64,000 bases of DNA. Origin: Ardenticatenales bacterium. Its GTDB lineage: Bacteria; Chloroflexota; Anaerolineae; Promineifilales; Promineifilaceae. Position numbers and translations under genes: made by a program. The stretch spans positions 62,001 through 126,000 of the forward strand of contig JACKBL010000009.1 of the NCBI GenBank assembly GCA_020634515.1. The letters run 5' to 3'. The notes under the pieces were generated by a model. That model had not been told where the DNA came from and searched no databases. It worked only from the letters and a program-made list of their open reading frames with translations. This document shows, piece after piece, positions 25,563-34,182 of the stretch. Position 1 is the first letter of the stretch; the number at the start of each line of letters is the position of its first letter.

Positions 25563-26738
25563 GCTGTTGTCCGGCGCTTCGCGCACCCAGCGCGCCAGCA
25601 CCAGGATCGCCAGCAGCGCCAGCGCGGCGCTGGTGATGCCGTTGGCGCGCAGGTCGCCGCGCAGCCATATTTGCGGCCCCAGCCACGCTCCCAGCGCGCG
25701 CCCGACGGCGGCGGCGGCCATGATGGTGGACATGACGATGCCGCGTGCCTGGGGCACGAGTTCGGTTAGCAGGGGGATGCCGCCGACCACGGTGACTTCA
25801 AAAAAGTAGAAGGTGAGGGCCAGCATGACCAGGGCGGTGGTGAGGGAAACGCCGAGCAGGGGCAGAAGGGCGTACACGAGCGCCCCGGCCACGCCCGCGC
25901 TAATGACGACGGGGCGCTTGCCGAAGCGGTCCACGGCCCAACCCGCGCTGAGTTCGCCCAGGATTTCGGAGCCGCCGATGATGCCGGAGGCGAGGCCCAG
26001 CGTGCCCAGGCTGAGGCCAAAGGCGCGTTCCATCCAGTCGCCATAGACGATGAAGATGATGTCGTTGGCGAGCATGAGGAGGAGGGTGTAGGCGGCGGCG
26101 GCGAGGATGACGGGATGGCGGCGCACGACACGGCCCACGTCGCTCAGGCGCGGCGCTGCTGTCGTGCGTGGTGGTGTGGGCGGCATGACGCGCCAGAGGA
26201 TGATGCCGGCAAGCAGTCCGCCCAGCCCCAGTCCGACAAAGGGGGCCTGCCAGCCAAGCCACCCGATGAGCCAGCCGACGAGGGGCGCGCCCACGAGCAG
26301 GGCGGCGGACCAGGAGATTTCGGTGATGGAGATGATGCGCCCGCGGCTGGCATAGGGCACGGCGTCGCCGATGTAGGCTTGCAGGGTGGGGTCGTAGATG
26401 ACTTTGATGAGGGCGATGAGGATAAGGGCGATGCCGAAGGCGGCGGGACCAGGGGCGACGAGGACGAGGAGGCTGCTGGCATTGAGGGCGATGAGGCAGA
26501 GGATGAGGATGGGGCGGCGGCCATGTTGTTCGGATAGGGGGCCGAAGAGGGGGCTGAGGATGCCGGCAAAGCTGCGGACGGCGACCAGGCGAGAGGCTTG
26601 CAGGAGGGAGATGTTGAGGGCGCGGGAAAATGCCGGCAAAAACGGATAAACCATGCGCGTGCCCGTATTCAAGCACCAGCGCCCCAGCGTCAGGGCTAAA
26701 ACAGGTAGTGTCAGTGAGTGGGCATTCTTTTCTTGCAC
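25527..26738 (-). CDS. Major facilitator superfamily transporter
   Basis: About 403 residues with roughly twelve membrane helices. Diagnostic MFS loop sequences are visible: GPLSEQHGRRPILI between helices 2 and 3, and AVDRFGKRPVVISAG between helices 8 and 9. It would move a small solute or drug in exchange with protons; the substrate cannot be predicted. The start is uncertain. GTG at 26738 is chosen because it just precedes the first helix. A TTG further upstream lies inside a terminator hairpin, and an ATG at codon 29 would cut helix 1. The C-terminal SQTSSRKLF tail is encoded by the dispersed repeat at 25486-25562. Confidence 0.8.
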   Translation of the reverse strand: MQEKNAHSLTLPVLALTLGRWCLNTGTRMVYPFLPAFSRALNISLLQASRLVAVRSFAGILSPLFGPLSEQHGRRPILILCLIALNASSLLVLVAPGPAAFGIALILIALIKVIYDPTLQAYIGDAVPYASRGRIISITEISWSAALLVGAPLVGWLIGWLGWQAPFVGLGLGGLLAGIILWRVMPPTPPRTTAAPRLSDVGRVVRRHPVILAAAAYTLLLMLANDIIFIVYGDWMERAFGLSLGTLGLASGIIGGSEILGELSAGWAVDRFGKRPVVISAGVAGALVYALLPLLGVSLTTALVMLALTFYFFEVTVVGGIPLLTELVPQARGIVMSTIMAAAAVGRALGAWLGPQIWLRGDLRANGITSAALALLAILVLARWVREAPDNSHDSQTSSRKLF

Positions 26739-26803
26739 ACGCGATAGTCTAACGCAGACGCGGCGCGGTTCCAAACAAACGCCGCAAAACGCCGGGGCCG
26801 GCA

Positions 26804-26842
26804 AAAAGAGCCTGCCAGACCGTAGGCCCGGCAGGCTCTTTC
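26804..26842 (-). terminator. Intrinsic terminator (GAGCCTGCC / GGCAGGCTC)
   Basis: A perfect AGAGCCTGCC/GGCAGGCTCT stem with a 13-base loop, followed on the minus strand by TTTTT. It lies between the end of secreted paralogue 1 and the MFS start, so it most likely ends the paralogue transcript and isolates the MFS gene. A second hairpin with CACCGG/CCGGTG arms lies at about 26876-26906. Confidence 0.8.
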
Positions 26843-26944
26843 AGGTTCACGTCTTGCTGGGAAAAAGGGGGCAGCCAACACCGGAACCAGGCTCCGTAGC
26901 CGGTGGCCTTTGTGTCTGGTCTGGCGCACCACCTGTGTATTCCG

Positions 26945-27028
26945 CCGACGTGTCTGCTAACCCTCTCGTAGGCTGAGCCTGGCGCAGCCCATATTGCCTC
27001 CGGCAGGCGCAGGCAACGGGCTAAATAG
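26945..27028. repeat. Dispersed element, inverted copy of 16908-16980
   Basis: CTGCTAACCCTCTCGTAGGC to GGCAACGGGCTAAATAG corresponds to the reverse complement of the copy at 16908. It ends six bases before the stop codon of secreted paralogue 1. Confidence 0.6.
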
Positions 27029-27033
27029 CTACC

Positions 27034-27942
27034 CTACGGCACGGGAGCGCAGTGCTGCGCCACAATGCCGGGCACGGTCGGGTCGTAGAGGAAGGAGCAG
27101 ATGGAGGTGATGGGTGGGTTGGTGGGCACGTATTGCGTGTTGAAGGTTTGGTTGAAGCAGCCGGGCAGCCCGGTTTGCAGCACGGTGTTGCTTGTGCCGT
27201 TGGCGAAGTAGAAACGCACCAGCCAAACCTTGTTGGTATTCCCCGTGGAGACGGTGAGGGAGAGGTTGGGGTTAATCGTCACCTGCGTATCAATCGGTGC
27301 GCATCCGGCGCTGCCATATAACTGGAACATCTGGTCGCCGACGGCGGTGTGGAAACTGAAGTTGGGGCCGGCGAATTGGGCCATATGGCCGTCATCGGGC
27401 GTTTGCACCGAATACTGCCCTAGTTCAAAGCCATTGCCGGACAGTCCAATCCAGTAGATGGCGTTGGCGAATGCCTCAAACCCTCCAGGCAGGTCGGCCG
27501 TGACCGCGTAGCCCCCCGTGACGGGGTCGGCTACCCAGGAAGTCGGGGCGACGTCGGCATCATATAACAACGTGTTGCTGGGATTGCCGGCGTGGTCATC
27601 ATTCCGCACCTTGATGTGTAGGGTCTGGCCTTGCTGCGGAGCAATGCAGGTAAAAATGACAATCGTGTTGATGGTTGTGTTGGTGGGGAAGCTAACGTCT
27701 TCCGCGAAATTCTGGCCGGCGGTGTAATTAGACCAGCAACCCGCCTGGTTGCCCGTCGTGGGGCCGTAGTCCCAGATTAGGCCGCCGTTGGGCATGGTTC
27801 CGAACGCGGCATCCGCGCCGCGCAAGTCGCCGGCGGCTACCGCCGTGGTGGCCGCATCGGCGCGAACGTGCCGCGAGGTGACGGCTGCCGCCAGAACCAT
27901 GATGAACAAGATCAACAGCAGTGAAACACGTTTACTAAACAT
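27034..27942 (-). CDS. Secreted protein of unknown family, paralogue 1
   Basis: 302 residues with a signal peptide (SKRVSLLLILFIMVLAAAVTSRHVRADA). I do not recognise the family. The mature protein opens with GGLIWDYGPTTGNQAGCWSNY, continues with a beta-rich region (TINTIVIFTCIAP, LHIKVRNDDHAG, YWIGLSGNGFELGQYS) and ends in a second beta-rich part (WLVRFYFANGTSNTVLQTG...SICSFLYDPTVPG). Six Cys are shared by all three copies, suggesting disulfides outside the cell. It is the most diverged copy in the first half but is almost identical to paralogue 3 in the last third. An AGGAG lies 13 bases from the ATG. Each copy has its own upstream gap and terminator, so they are separate transcription units. 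Confidence 0.75.
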   Translation of the reverse strand: MFSKRVSLLLILFIMVLAAAVTSRHVRADAATTAVAAGDLRGADAAFGTMPNGGLIWDYGPTTGNQAGCWSNYTAGQNFAEDVSFPTNTTINTIVIFTCIAPQQGQTLHIKVRNDDHAGNPSNTLLYDADVAPTSWVADPVTGGYAVTADLPGGFEAFANAIYWIGLSGNGFELGQYSVQTPDDGHMAQFAGPNFSFHTAVGDQMFQLYGSAGCAPIDTQVTINPNLSLTVSTGNTNKVWLVRFYFANGTSNTVLQTGLPGCFNQTFNTQYVPTNPPITSICSFLYDPTVPGIVAQHCAPVP

Positions 27943-27992
27943 GATGATCTGGTATCTCCTATTGATGTAGGGGAAACGGAAGTTGCTCTAAG

Positions 27993-28033
27993 AAAAACGC
28001 ACCCGACAGAATGTTATCTGGCAGGTGCGTTTC
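27993..28033 (-). terminator. Terminator between paralogues 2 and 1
   Basis: ACGCACC and GGTGCGT form a stem bounded by an A-run on the left and a T-run on the right, so it can act on either strand. It is about 105 bases downstream of paralogue 2 and 50 bases upstream of the paralogue 1 start codon; it could end one or attenuate the other. Confidence 0.7.
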
Positions 28034-28137
28034 TTTATGTCTGTTCGGCGGCGAATGAGTCTGGTCTGTAGAAGGGATGGCGTATCGTTTTGATTACACC
28101 AACGCCAGACATCCGCCCGCTAATGTTCGCTCATGGA

Positions 28138-29040
28138 CTACGGTACGGCCGCGCAGTTTTGGGCCACGACGCCGGGTACCGACGGATCATAGAGGAAGGA
28201 GCAAATCGAAGTGACCGGCGGATTCGTCGGCACGTAATTGGTGTTGAAGGTGTTGCTGAAGCAGGAGGGTAGGCCCGTCTGCACCGCGGTCTGGCTCGTG
28301 CCGTTGGCGAAGTAGAGGCGAACCAGCCAATACAAATTGTTGTTGCCCGTCGTCACGCTCAAGGAGAGGTTCGGGTTCAGTGAGACACTGGTTGCCGCCG
28401 GACCACAACCACCGCCGCCACCGTAGAGTTGGAACATCTGGTCGCCCACGCCGGTCATGCCGCCGTAGGTTGCGCCAGAGAACTGCGCCATCTGGCCATT
28501 GTCAGGGGTCTGCACGGAGTACTGCCCTAATTCAAAGCCATTGCCAGACATACCGATCCAGTAGGTTACGCCGGCCGCGGCCGCAAAACCACCGGGCAGG
28601 TCGGCGGTGACGGCATAGCCACCGGTGACGGGATCGGCTACCCAGGAGAGGGGGGTCACGTCAGCATCGTAGAGCAGGGTGTTGCTGGGCACGCCGCCGG
28701 CGTCATCGCGGACTTTGATATGTAGGGTTGAACCCTGTACCGGGGCGATACAAGTGTAAATGACGATGGTGTTGATGGTCGTGGCGGTAGCGAAGTTGAC
28801 GTCCTCGGCGAAGTTCTGGCTCTCCGTGTAGTTGGACCAGCAGCCGGCCTGACTGCCCGTGGTTGGGCCGTAGTCCCAAATCAAGCCACCGGTGGGCATG
28901 GCGCCAAATTCGGCCCCGCCACTCTTGGCAGCATTGGCCGTCGCGGTGACGGCGTCGGCGCGAACCTGGTGCGAGGCAAAGGCGGCAAAGCCCAATACCA
29001 TCACGAGCAGTACGAGAAGTGAAACACGCTTGTTAAACAT
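28138..29040 (-). CDS. Secreted protein of unknown family, paralogue 2
   Basis: 300 residues, with AGGAG upstream of the ATG and a signal peptide (VSLLVLLVMVLGFAAFASHQVRADA). The first two-thirds (to FELGQYSVQTPDNG) is nearly identical to paralogue 3. The last third is diverged (GGGGGCGPAATSVSLNPN, QTAVQTGLPSCFSNTFNTNY). The conserved Cys positions are kept. No enzyme motif, lipobox or anchor is seen, so it is probably released or loosely held at the cell surface. Its neighbours are its own paralogues on both sides; the array order suggests repeated tandem duplication. Confidence 0.75.
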   Translation of the reverse strand: MFNKRVSLLVLLVMVLGFAAFASHQVRADAVTATANAAKSGGAEFGAMPTGGLIWDYGPTTGSQAGCWSNYTESQNFAEDVNFATATTINTIVIYTCIAPVQGSTLHIKVRDDAGGVPSNTLLYDADVTPLSWVADPVTGGYAVTADLPGGFAAAAGVTYWIGMSGNGFELGQYSVQTPDNGQMAQFSGATYGGMTGVGDQMFQLYGGGGGCGPAATSVSLNPNLSLSVTTGNNNLYWLVRLYFANGTSQTAVQTGLPSCFSNTFNTNYVPTNPPVTSICSFLYDPSVPGVVAQNCAAVP

Positions 29041-29188
29041 ACCTTATTGTTCTCCTTTCTGTGAGTAGAGACAAAACGAGACGCCAGGATTTCGGAAACG
29101 CACGACAGTTGTATAGAGATCGCTGTGGATACTAGCGCGTGCCGGCATTTTCGTTACGCTGGCAATCTCGCAAAAAACAAAGGGGGAT

Positions 29189-29226
29189 AAAAAGCGCCGA
29201 CCGAGAGACCAAATGGTCGGCGCTTC
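29189..29226 (-). terminator. Terminator after paralogue 3
   Basis: AGCGCCGACC and GGTCGGCGCT form a perfect 10-bp stem with A-run and T-run flanks, 60 bases after the paralogue 3 stop codon. Confidence 0.75.
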
Positions 29227-29244
29227 TTCCGTTAGCGCTTTGGC

Positions 29245-29281
29245 GATTGGACCAATTTCACCGGAGCAAATTGGTCTAATC
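29245..29281. repeat. Core of the GATTGGACCAATT element
   Basis: GATTGGACCAATTTCACCGG..CAAATTGGTCTAATC is the hairpin core of the family seen complete at 9915-9988. The outer GTAAC termini are missing or decayed here. It ends five bases before the stop codon of paralogue 3. Confidence 0.65.
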
Positions 29282-29285
29282 ACAA

Positions 29286-30188
29286 TTACGGTACGGGCTT
29301 GCAATTTTGGGCCACGACGCCGGGCACGGCCGGGTCATAGACGAAGGAGCAGATGGAGGTGATGGGCGGGTTGGTGGGCACGTATTGCGTATTGAAGGTC
29401 TGGTTGAAGCAGCCGGGCAGACCCGTTTGCAGTACGGTGTTGCTTGTGCCATTGGCGAAGTAGAAGCGCACCAGCCAGTATTTGTTGGTGTCACCCGTGG
29501 AGACGCTCAAGGAGAGGTTCGGGTTCAGGCCAACGTTCGTGCTGACGGGAGCGCAGCCGCCGCCGCCGTAGAGTTGGAACATCTGGTCGCCGACAGAGGT
29601 GTGGAAGCTGAAGGTGGGGCCAGAGAATTGGGCCATTGTGCCATCATCGGGGGTGAGGACGGAGTACTGCCCCAGTTCAAAACCGTTGCCAGACATACCG
29701 ATCCAGTAGGTTACGCCGGCCGCGGCCGCAAAACCACCGGGCAGGTCGGCGGTGACGGCATAGCCACCGGTGACGGGATCGGCCACCCAGGAGAGGGGGG
29801 TCACGTCGGCATCGTAGAGCAGGGTATTGCTGGGGTTGCCCGCGCCGTCGTCGTTACGCACTTTGATGTGTAGGGTTGAACCCTGCACCGGGGCGATACA
29901 GGTGTAAATGACGATGGTGTTGATGGTGGTGGCCGAGGCGAAATTGACATCCTCGGCGAAGTTCTGGCTGGCAGTGTAGTTGGACCAGCAGCCACCCTGG
30001 CTGCCCGTCGTCGGACCGTAGTCCCAAATCAAGCCACCGGTGGGCATGGCGCCGAATTCGGCCCCGCCACTCTTGGCAGCATTGGCCGTCGCGGTGACGG
30101 CGTCGGCGCGAACCTGGTGCGAGGCAAAGGCGGCAAAGCCCAATACCATCACGAGCAGTACGAGCAATGATACACGTTTGCTAAACAT
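29286..30188 (-). CDS. Secreted protein of unknown family, paralogue 3 (mosaic)
   Basis: 300 residues with the same signal peptide and cleavage region as paralogue 2. The N-terminal two-thirds match paralogue 2 almost residue for residue. The C-terminal third (FSFHTSVGDQMFQLYG, WLVRFYFANGTSNTVLQTGL, CFNQTFNTQYVPTNPPITSI) matches paralogue 1 instead. This is the pattern of gene conversion or unequal crossing-over inside the array. Function unknown; six conserved Cys. Preceded by AAAGGAG. A possible promoter lies at 30567-30594, which would give a long untranslated leader of about 370 bases. Confidence 0.75.
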   Translation of the reverse strand: MFSKRVSLLVLLVMVLGFAAFASHQVRADAVTATANAAKSGGAEFGAMPTGGLIWDYGPTTGSQGGCWSNYTASQNFAEDVNFASATTINTIVIYTCIAPVQGSTLHIKVRNDDGAGNPSNTLLYDADVTPLSWVADPVTGGYAVTADLPGGFAAAAGVTYWIGMSGNGFELGQYSVLTPDDGTMAQFSGPTFSFHTSVGDQMFQLYGGGGCAPVSTNVGLNPNLSLSVSTGDTNKYWLVRFYFANGTSNTVLQTGLPGCFNQTFNTQYVPTNPPITSICSFVYDPAVPGVVAQNCKPVP

Positions 30189-30566
30189 ACGTTGCTATTC
30201 TCCTTTCTATGGTTTACAGTGGACGAGGAACGTTTTGCACAGCATTTGCCTGAATATTCACCTGGCAGTGAGATTTCAGGGGAAACAAAGATAGTGGAAT
30301 TGAGGGTTCAGATCATTTTGGGAATAGAACCACCACCTCCTCATTGTTCTTTGTGAACTGACAAGTCGCCAACTTAAAGCGTGAAGAACAGAGTAAGATG
30401 TCAACTCGATGCGAAAGCCCGCATATAAGCCAAGCGAAAATGCCGGCATTGCTTGCCATCTTCACACTTCATTTGCTTGTGATTCTTCGTAAGTTTTCCG
30501 GCCAAAGGAGAGATCAAAACAGCAATGGGAGGCCGAATGTTAGAAAATGCTGAGGAAACTGAATAC

Positions 30567-30594
30567 AGTATAGCACACGGATGGAAAATTGCAA
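30567..30594 (-). promoter_or_regulatory. Possible promoter for paralogue 3
   Basis: TTGCAA (30589-30594) and TATACT (complement 30567-30572), 16 bases apart. The long gap from here to the gene contains no gene I can support. Confidence 0.4.
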
Positions 30595-30704
30595 AAATCT
30601 TCCAAAATTATTGCGCGACTACGAAAGAGACCATCATGCAACTTCCAGATCGGCGCTATCTCAGAGATTGCCCCAACCGATTCGGCATCCGTCCCGTCCC
30701 AAGC

Positions 30705-30743
30705 AAAAAAAAACCACCCCTGCAGGGCGCAGAGGCGGTTTCT
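30705..30743 (-). terminator. Intrinsic terminator with nine-T tract
   Basis: On the minus strand AAACCGCC and GGTGGTTT pair (one G-T) around a GC-rich loop, followed by a run of nine T. It lies about 250 bases beyond the end of the NYN gene. The bases between hold several self-complementary stretches and could be a long 3' end or a small RNA; no gene is supported in 30744-30996. Confidence 0.75.
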
Positions 30744-30996
30744 TTCGCGTCCAGATACCAGGAGGGGAGTACCTGAACTTTTTCGGTCAACGCCCAATTC
30801 GAGGGAGGGGCAGGCATTGCCTGGTTCTGGTTGGGGGTTGTTCCAGTCGCGTTTCTCTCGTGCCAGTTTAGGGGGGGAGGAGTTCCTCTATTACCCAACC
30901 AGAATTGTACGAAGTATAGAGTGAGAAAATAAACCGTTCATGGGCAGGAGTTTAGAGGCGGATTAGAAGCCGTCATGCCCGTTACGCCAGACCGCC

Positions 30997-31818
30997 TCAA
31001 CGCTTTTGGCGCGGGTCTTCGCCGCCAAATTCATTCAGCCACATTTCCATTTCCTCTGGCGTCAGGCGCGCGCGTCCTTCCTTTTTTTCGTCATCCACAT
31101 GCAGGCTACCGCCGGGCGCACTCGTATCGGCAGCGGAATGCGGCGGCGTCTTTTTCGCCCGCGGATGCTTGTCTAATGCCGGTTCTGGCTCCGGACCAAA
31201 CAGAGCGAGCCATTCCGCCAGTTCGTCCGCGCTCATGTCCGCCGTCCCCGCCTTGTATTCCGCCGCGGAATAGGCGCGGGGCGGTGGTGGTGGAGCGTCC
31301 GGGGGCGCTTCTGGTTCTGGTCGCCGTCGGCGCGGTGGGCGTGGCGGACGCTCGGGCACGGGACCAAAAAGGGCCATCCATTGGGCAACCTCGGCGTCAC
31401 TCAACGTTGGCTGCTCCGGTTCCGGTGGTGGCGGCTGGCGTTCTTCCTCCATTTGCGCGGCAAACACTTCGGCGAAGATGTAGGGCATCCCCCGTTCCGC
31501 TGCCGCGGAAATGATGGCGCGGTCGCTGCTGACCAGCGTATGCTCTGGTGGATTTTGCACCTGGTTAATGCGGCGCACCAATAAACTGTCCGCCGTTTGC
31601 CCGGCAGGGGCAAAGAAGACTTGTACCCGATTATTGGAGAGACGTGCGGATTTGCCGGCAATTATCCCCTGATCGAACACAATCAACACATATCGCTTGC
31701 GTCGCGCCGCGGCCCACGTCTGTATCTGTCGCACCAACGCTTCCTCATCGTCCGCGTCTTGCAGCGACAGACCGGGCATTTTCGCAATCAGGTTATGACC
31801 ATCAATTAAGTAGTTCAT
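30997..31818 (-). CDS. YacP-type NYN domain nuclease with three W-L-x-x-F-G repeats
   Basis: 273 residues from ATG 31818 (a GTG one codon upstream is also open). Residues 1-125 are a NYN/PIN-like domain: NYLIDGHNLIAKMPG with its metal Asp, YVLIVFDQG, ADSLLVRRINQ and TLVSSDRAI. This is the pattern of the YacP/Rae1 family, which cleaves mRNA on or near ribosomes in Bacillus. The C-terminal half is unusual: a Pro/Arg/Glu-rich disordered region carrying three copies of a short motif (LSDAEVAQWMALFG, MSADELAEWLALFG, LTPEEMEMWLNEFG) about 56 residues apart. These look like helical docking motifs. The gene follows pcrA by about 70 bases on the same strand. Confidence 0.82.
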   Translation of the reverse strand: MNYLIDGHNLIAKMPGLSLQDADDEEALVRQIQTWAAARRKRYVLIVFDQGIIAGKSARLSNNRVQVFFAPAGQTADSLLVRRINQVQNPPEHTLVSSDRAIISAAAERGMPYIFAEVFAAQMEEERQPPPPEPEQPTLSDAEVAQWMALFGPVPERPPRPPRRRRPEPEAPPDAPPPPPRAYSAAEYKAGTADMSADELAEWLALFGPEPEPALDKHPRAKKTPPHSAADTSAPGGSLHVDDEKKEGRARLTPEEMEMWLNEFGGEDPRQKR

Positions 31819-31887
31819 CACAAATATTCGGAATCAGGAAAGCGCTTGTGCCGTATCGTTTGCAATTTGAGCTGTGGCACAAAAGGG

Positions 31888-34182
31888 TTATTCGATCAGC
31901 TCAAGGTTGGCCATGCTTGCGGCCAGTCGCTTGATTCCCTCATTGGAAAACGCGATTACAACCTCTTCGTCGTCTCCCGTGCGCTTTGTCTCAATCACAA
32001 AACCCTCGCCAAAGCGAGCGTGACGCACGCGCTGCCCCGTGCGGTAGGTACGCCGTTGGGGTTCTGGTGGCGGCTGCGGACGGGGTTCACGAGAGGTGAC
32101 TGGGTTGGATGGTCGCTTCCAGGAGCGTGTGGTGGTTTTGCTGAATGACGGCTCTTTATTTTCTCTGGACGATGACGCGATAGGACTAGGACGCGCCGGA
32201 GCGGCGGGTGTGGGGCGGTTCCATTGCCAATCGCGGCTGGTGGCGCGGCGCGTGGGGCGGCTGCCGCCGTTCCCGCCTTCGACCAAATCGCCGGGAATCT
32301 CGTGCAGAAAAGCGGAACGCTGCGCGGTTTCCGTCATGCCGTAGGAGGTGCGGCGGAAGGCATGCAGCAGATAGAGTCGGTCTTTGGCTCGTGTCAGACC
32401 GACGTAGAAGAGGCGGCGCTCTTCGGCCAGTTCCTCGCCATCTTCAAAGGCGCGGGCGTGCGGCAAAATGCCTTCTTCCAGGCCGGTGATGAAGACGATG
32501 GGGAATTCCAGTCCTTTGGCGGCGTGGAGGGTGAGGAGGGTGGGGGCATTGGTTGTTTCCTCGACGGTGTCTGCGTCAGAAACCAGGGCGATCTGTTCGA
32601 GAAATGCCGGCAGCGTAATCTCCTCGTCTATATTCGCCACCGCGCGCAACTCCATCACGTTGCCCCAACGATCCTCCCCCTCCTCCGTATCATCGTCAAT
32701 ATAGCCGCGATACCCCACATCGCGCAAAATCAGGTCCATGATCTCTCCCACGCCCGCGCCATCACTGAGCATGGTCCATTCGTACAGCATCGTGGCAAAC
32801 GACAGCAGCCCCTTCAACGCGCGCCCATTGAACGGATACTGCAAATCAGGGTCGGTCACCAACCGCACCAGCGCCTGACCCGGCTGCCAGCCATTGGCCG
32901 TCGCCCAGTCTTGCAACTGTTCTTGCGTCTTCTTGCCAATGCTGCGCGGCGGCGTGTTGATGACCCGGTTAAAACTGATCGCGTCCGCGGGGTTATGCAC
33001 CAGGCGCAAATAGGCAATAATGTCTTTGATCTCGCGCCGTCCGTAGAAACGAGTGGCTCCAACGAGTTTATAGGGCAGTTTGCGCATCAAAAACGCTTCT
33101 TCCAACGCGCGCGACTGCGCGTTGGTGCGATACATGATGGCGACATCGCCCGGCTCGTATCCCTCCAGCACCAGGTTGGCAATGGTATCCACCACAATGA
33201 CGGCTTCTTCCCGTTCGTCGTAGGCTTCGCGGATAATGATTTTCGCGCCGCCCTCGCGGTCCGTGAACAAATCCTTGTGAACCCTATCCCGGTTGTGTTG
33301 GATGACGGACTTGGCGGCGTCCAGAATGATCTGCGTGGAACGGTAGTTTTGCTCCAATAAGATCGTCTGCGCGTTGGGGTATTGCTCACGGAAGCGGTTG
33401 ATGTTACGCACGTCCGCGCCGCGCCATTTGTAGATGGATTGGTCCGCGTCGCCAACGACGAAGATGTTTCCATGCCCCAGGGCCAGGCGATGCAGCAATC
33501 CGTACTGGGTTGTGTTGGTGTCCTGGAACTCATCAACGAGGATGTGCAGATAACGCTCCTGGTATTTCGCCAGCACGTCTGGCTGGTTGTCAAAGAGGAG
33601 GAGCGTATTCATGAGCAGATCGTCGAAGTCCATGGCGTTGTTGGCCTGCAACAACTCCTGGTAGCAGGCATAAACGCGCCGCACAACCTCGGAGACGTAG
33701 TTGGTGGCGGCGTATTCGTCCGCTGTGATAAATTCGTTCTTGGCGGCGCTGATGTAGTTGAGCATTTTGGCCGGGGGGAACTTCTTGTCGTCGAGGTTCA
33801 GTTTACGTAGGGCTTGTTTGATGACCTGCCGCTGGTCGTCGGTGTCGAAGATGACGAAGTCGTTGGTGTGGTGGGGGAGGTGGAGGGCTTCGCGGCGCAA
33901 AATTTGGGCGCAGGTGGCGTGGAATGTGCCCATGGTGAGGCCGCGCGGTGGTTCGCCCAGCAGGGCCTCGATGCGGTGGCGCATTTCGCGCGCGGCTTTG
34001 TTGGTGAAGGTGACGGCGAGGATGCGCCAGGGGGGGATACGCTTTTCCTGGATAAGGTAGGCGATGCGTTGGGTGAGGACGCGGGTTTTGCCGCTGCCCG
34101 GTCCGGCGAGGACGAGGATGGGGCCATCGGGGGCGGTGACGGCGAGGTATTGGGGTTGGTTGAGGCCGTGAAGTAAGCTCAT
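31888..34182 (-). CDS. pcrA: UvrD/PcrA-type superfamily 1 DNA helicase
   Basis: 764 residues from the ATG at 34180-34182. ATP-dependent 3'-5' helicase used in repair and in clearing replication blocks. Motifs are complete and in order: Walker A LAGPGSGKTRVLTQRI, motif Ia AVTFTNKAAREM, motif II ILVDEFQDTN, motif III VVGDADQSIYKWRGA, motif IV QNYRST, motif V LTLHAAKGLEFPIVFITGLEEG, motif VI RRLFYVGLTRAKDRLYL. A disordered Pro/Ser/Arg stretch leads to a C-terminal tudor-like segment (GQRVRHARFGEGFVIETK), which in PcrA binds RNA polymerase. Its ATG overlaps the stop of the M14 peptidase gene by four bases (ATGA), so the two are translationally coupled. Confidence 0.95.
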   Translation of the reverse strand: MSLLHGLNQPQYLAVTAPDGPILVLAGPGSGKTRVLTQRIAYLIQEKRIPPWRILAVTFTNKAAREMRHRIEALLGEPPRGLTMGTFHATCAQILRREALHLPHHTNDFVIFDTDDQRQVIKQALRKLNLDDKKFPPAKMLNYISAAKNEFITADEYAATNYVSEVVRRVYACYQELLQANNAMDFDDLLMNTLLLFDNQPDVLAKYQERYLHILVDEFQDTNTTQYGLLHRLALGHGNIFVVGDADQSIYKWRGADVRNINRFREQYPNAQTILLEQNYRSTQIILDAAKSVIQHNRDRVHKDLFTDREGGAKIIIREAYDEREEAVIVVDTIANLVLEGYEPGDVAIMYRTNAQSRALEEAFLMRKLPYKLVGATRFYGRREIKDIIAYLRLVHNPADAISFNRVINTPPRSIGKKTQEQLQDWATANGWQPGQALVRLVTDPDLQYPFNGRALKGLLSFATMLYEWTMLSDGAGVGEIMDLILRDVGYRGYIDDDTEEGEDRWGNVMELRAVANIDEEITLPAFLEQIALVSDADTVEETTNAPTLLTLHAAKGLEFPIVFITGLEEGILPHARAFEDGEELAEERRLFYVGLTRAKDRLYLLHAFRRTSYGMTETAQRSAFLHEIPGDLVEGGNGGSRPTRRATSRDWQWNRPTPAAPARPSPIASSSRENKEPSFSKTTTRSWKRPSNPVTSREPRPQPPPEPQRRTYRTGQRVRHARFGEGFVIETKRTGDDEEVVIAFSNEGIKRLAASMANLELIE

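Noticed and set aside
26850..27030. A riboswitch upstream of the MFS gene
   Set aside because: Hairpins are present, but no conserved riboswitch core was recognised and one part is a dispersed repeat.
30525..30776. A possible 84-codon gene on the plus strand
   Set aside because: No ribosome site or recognisable domain; it overlaps a minus-strand promoter and terminator.
32224..33360. A 378-codon plus-strand frame inside pcrA
   Set aside because: It is antisense to intact helicase motifs and has no start signals.
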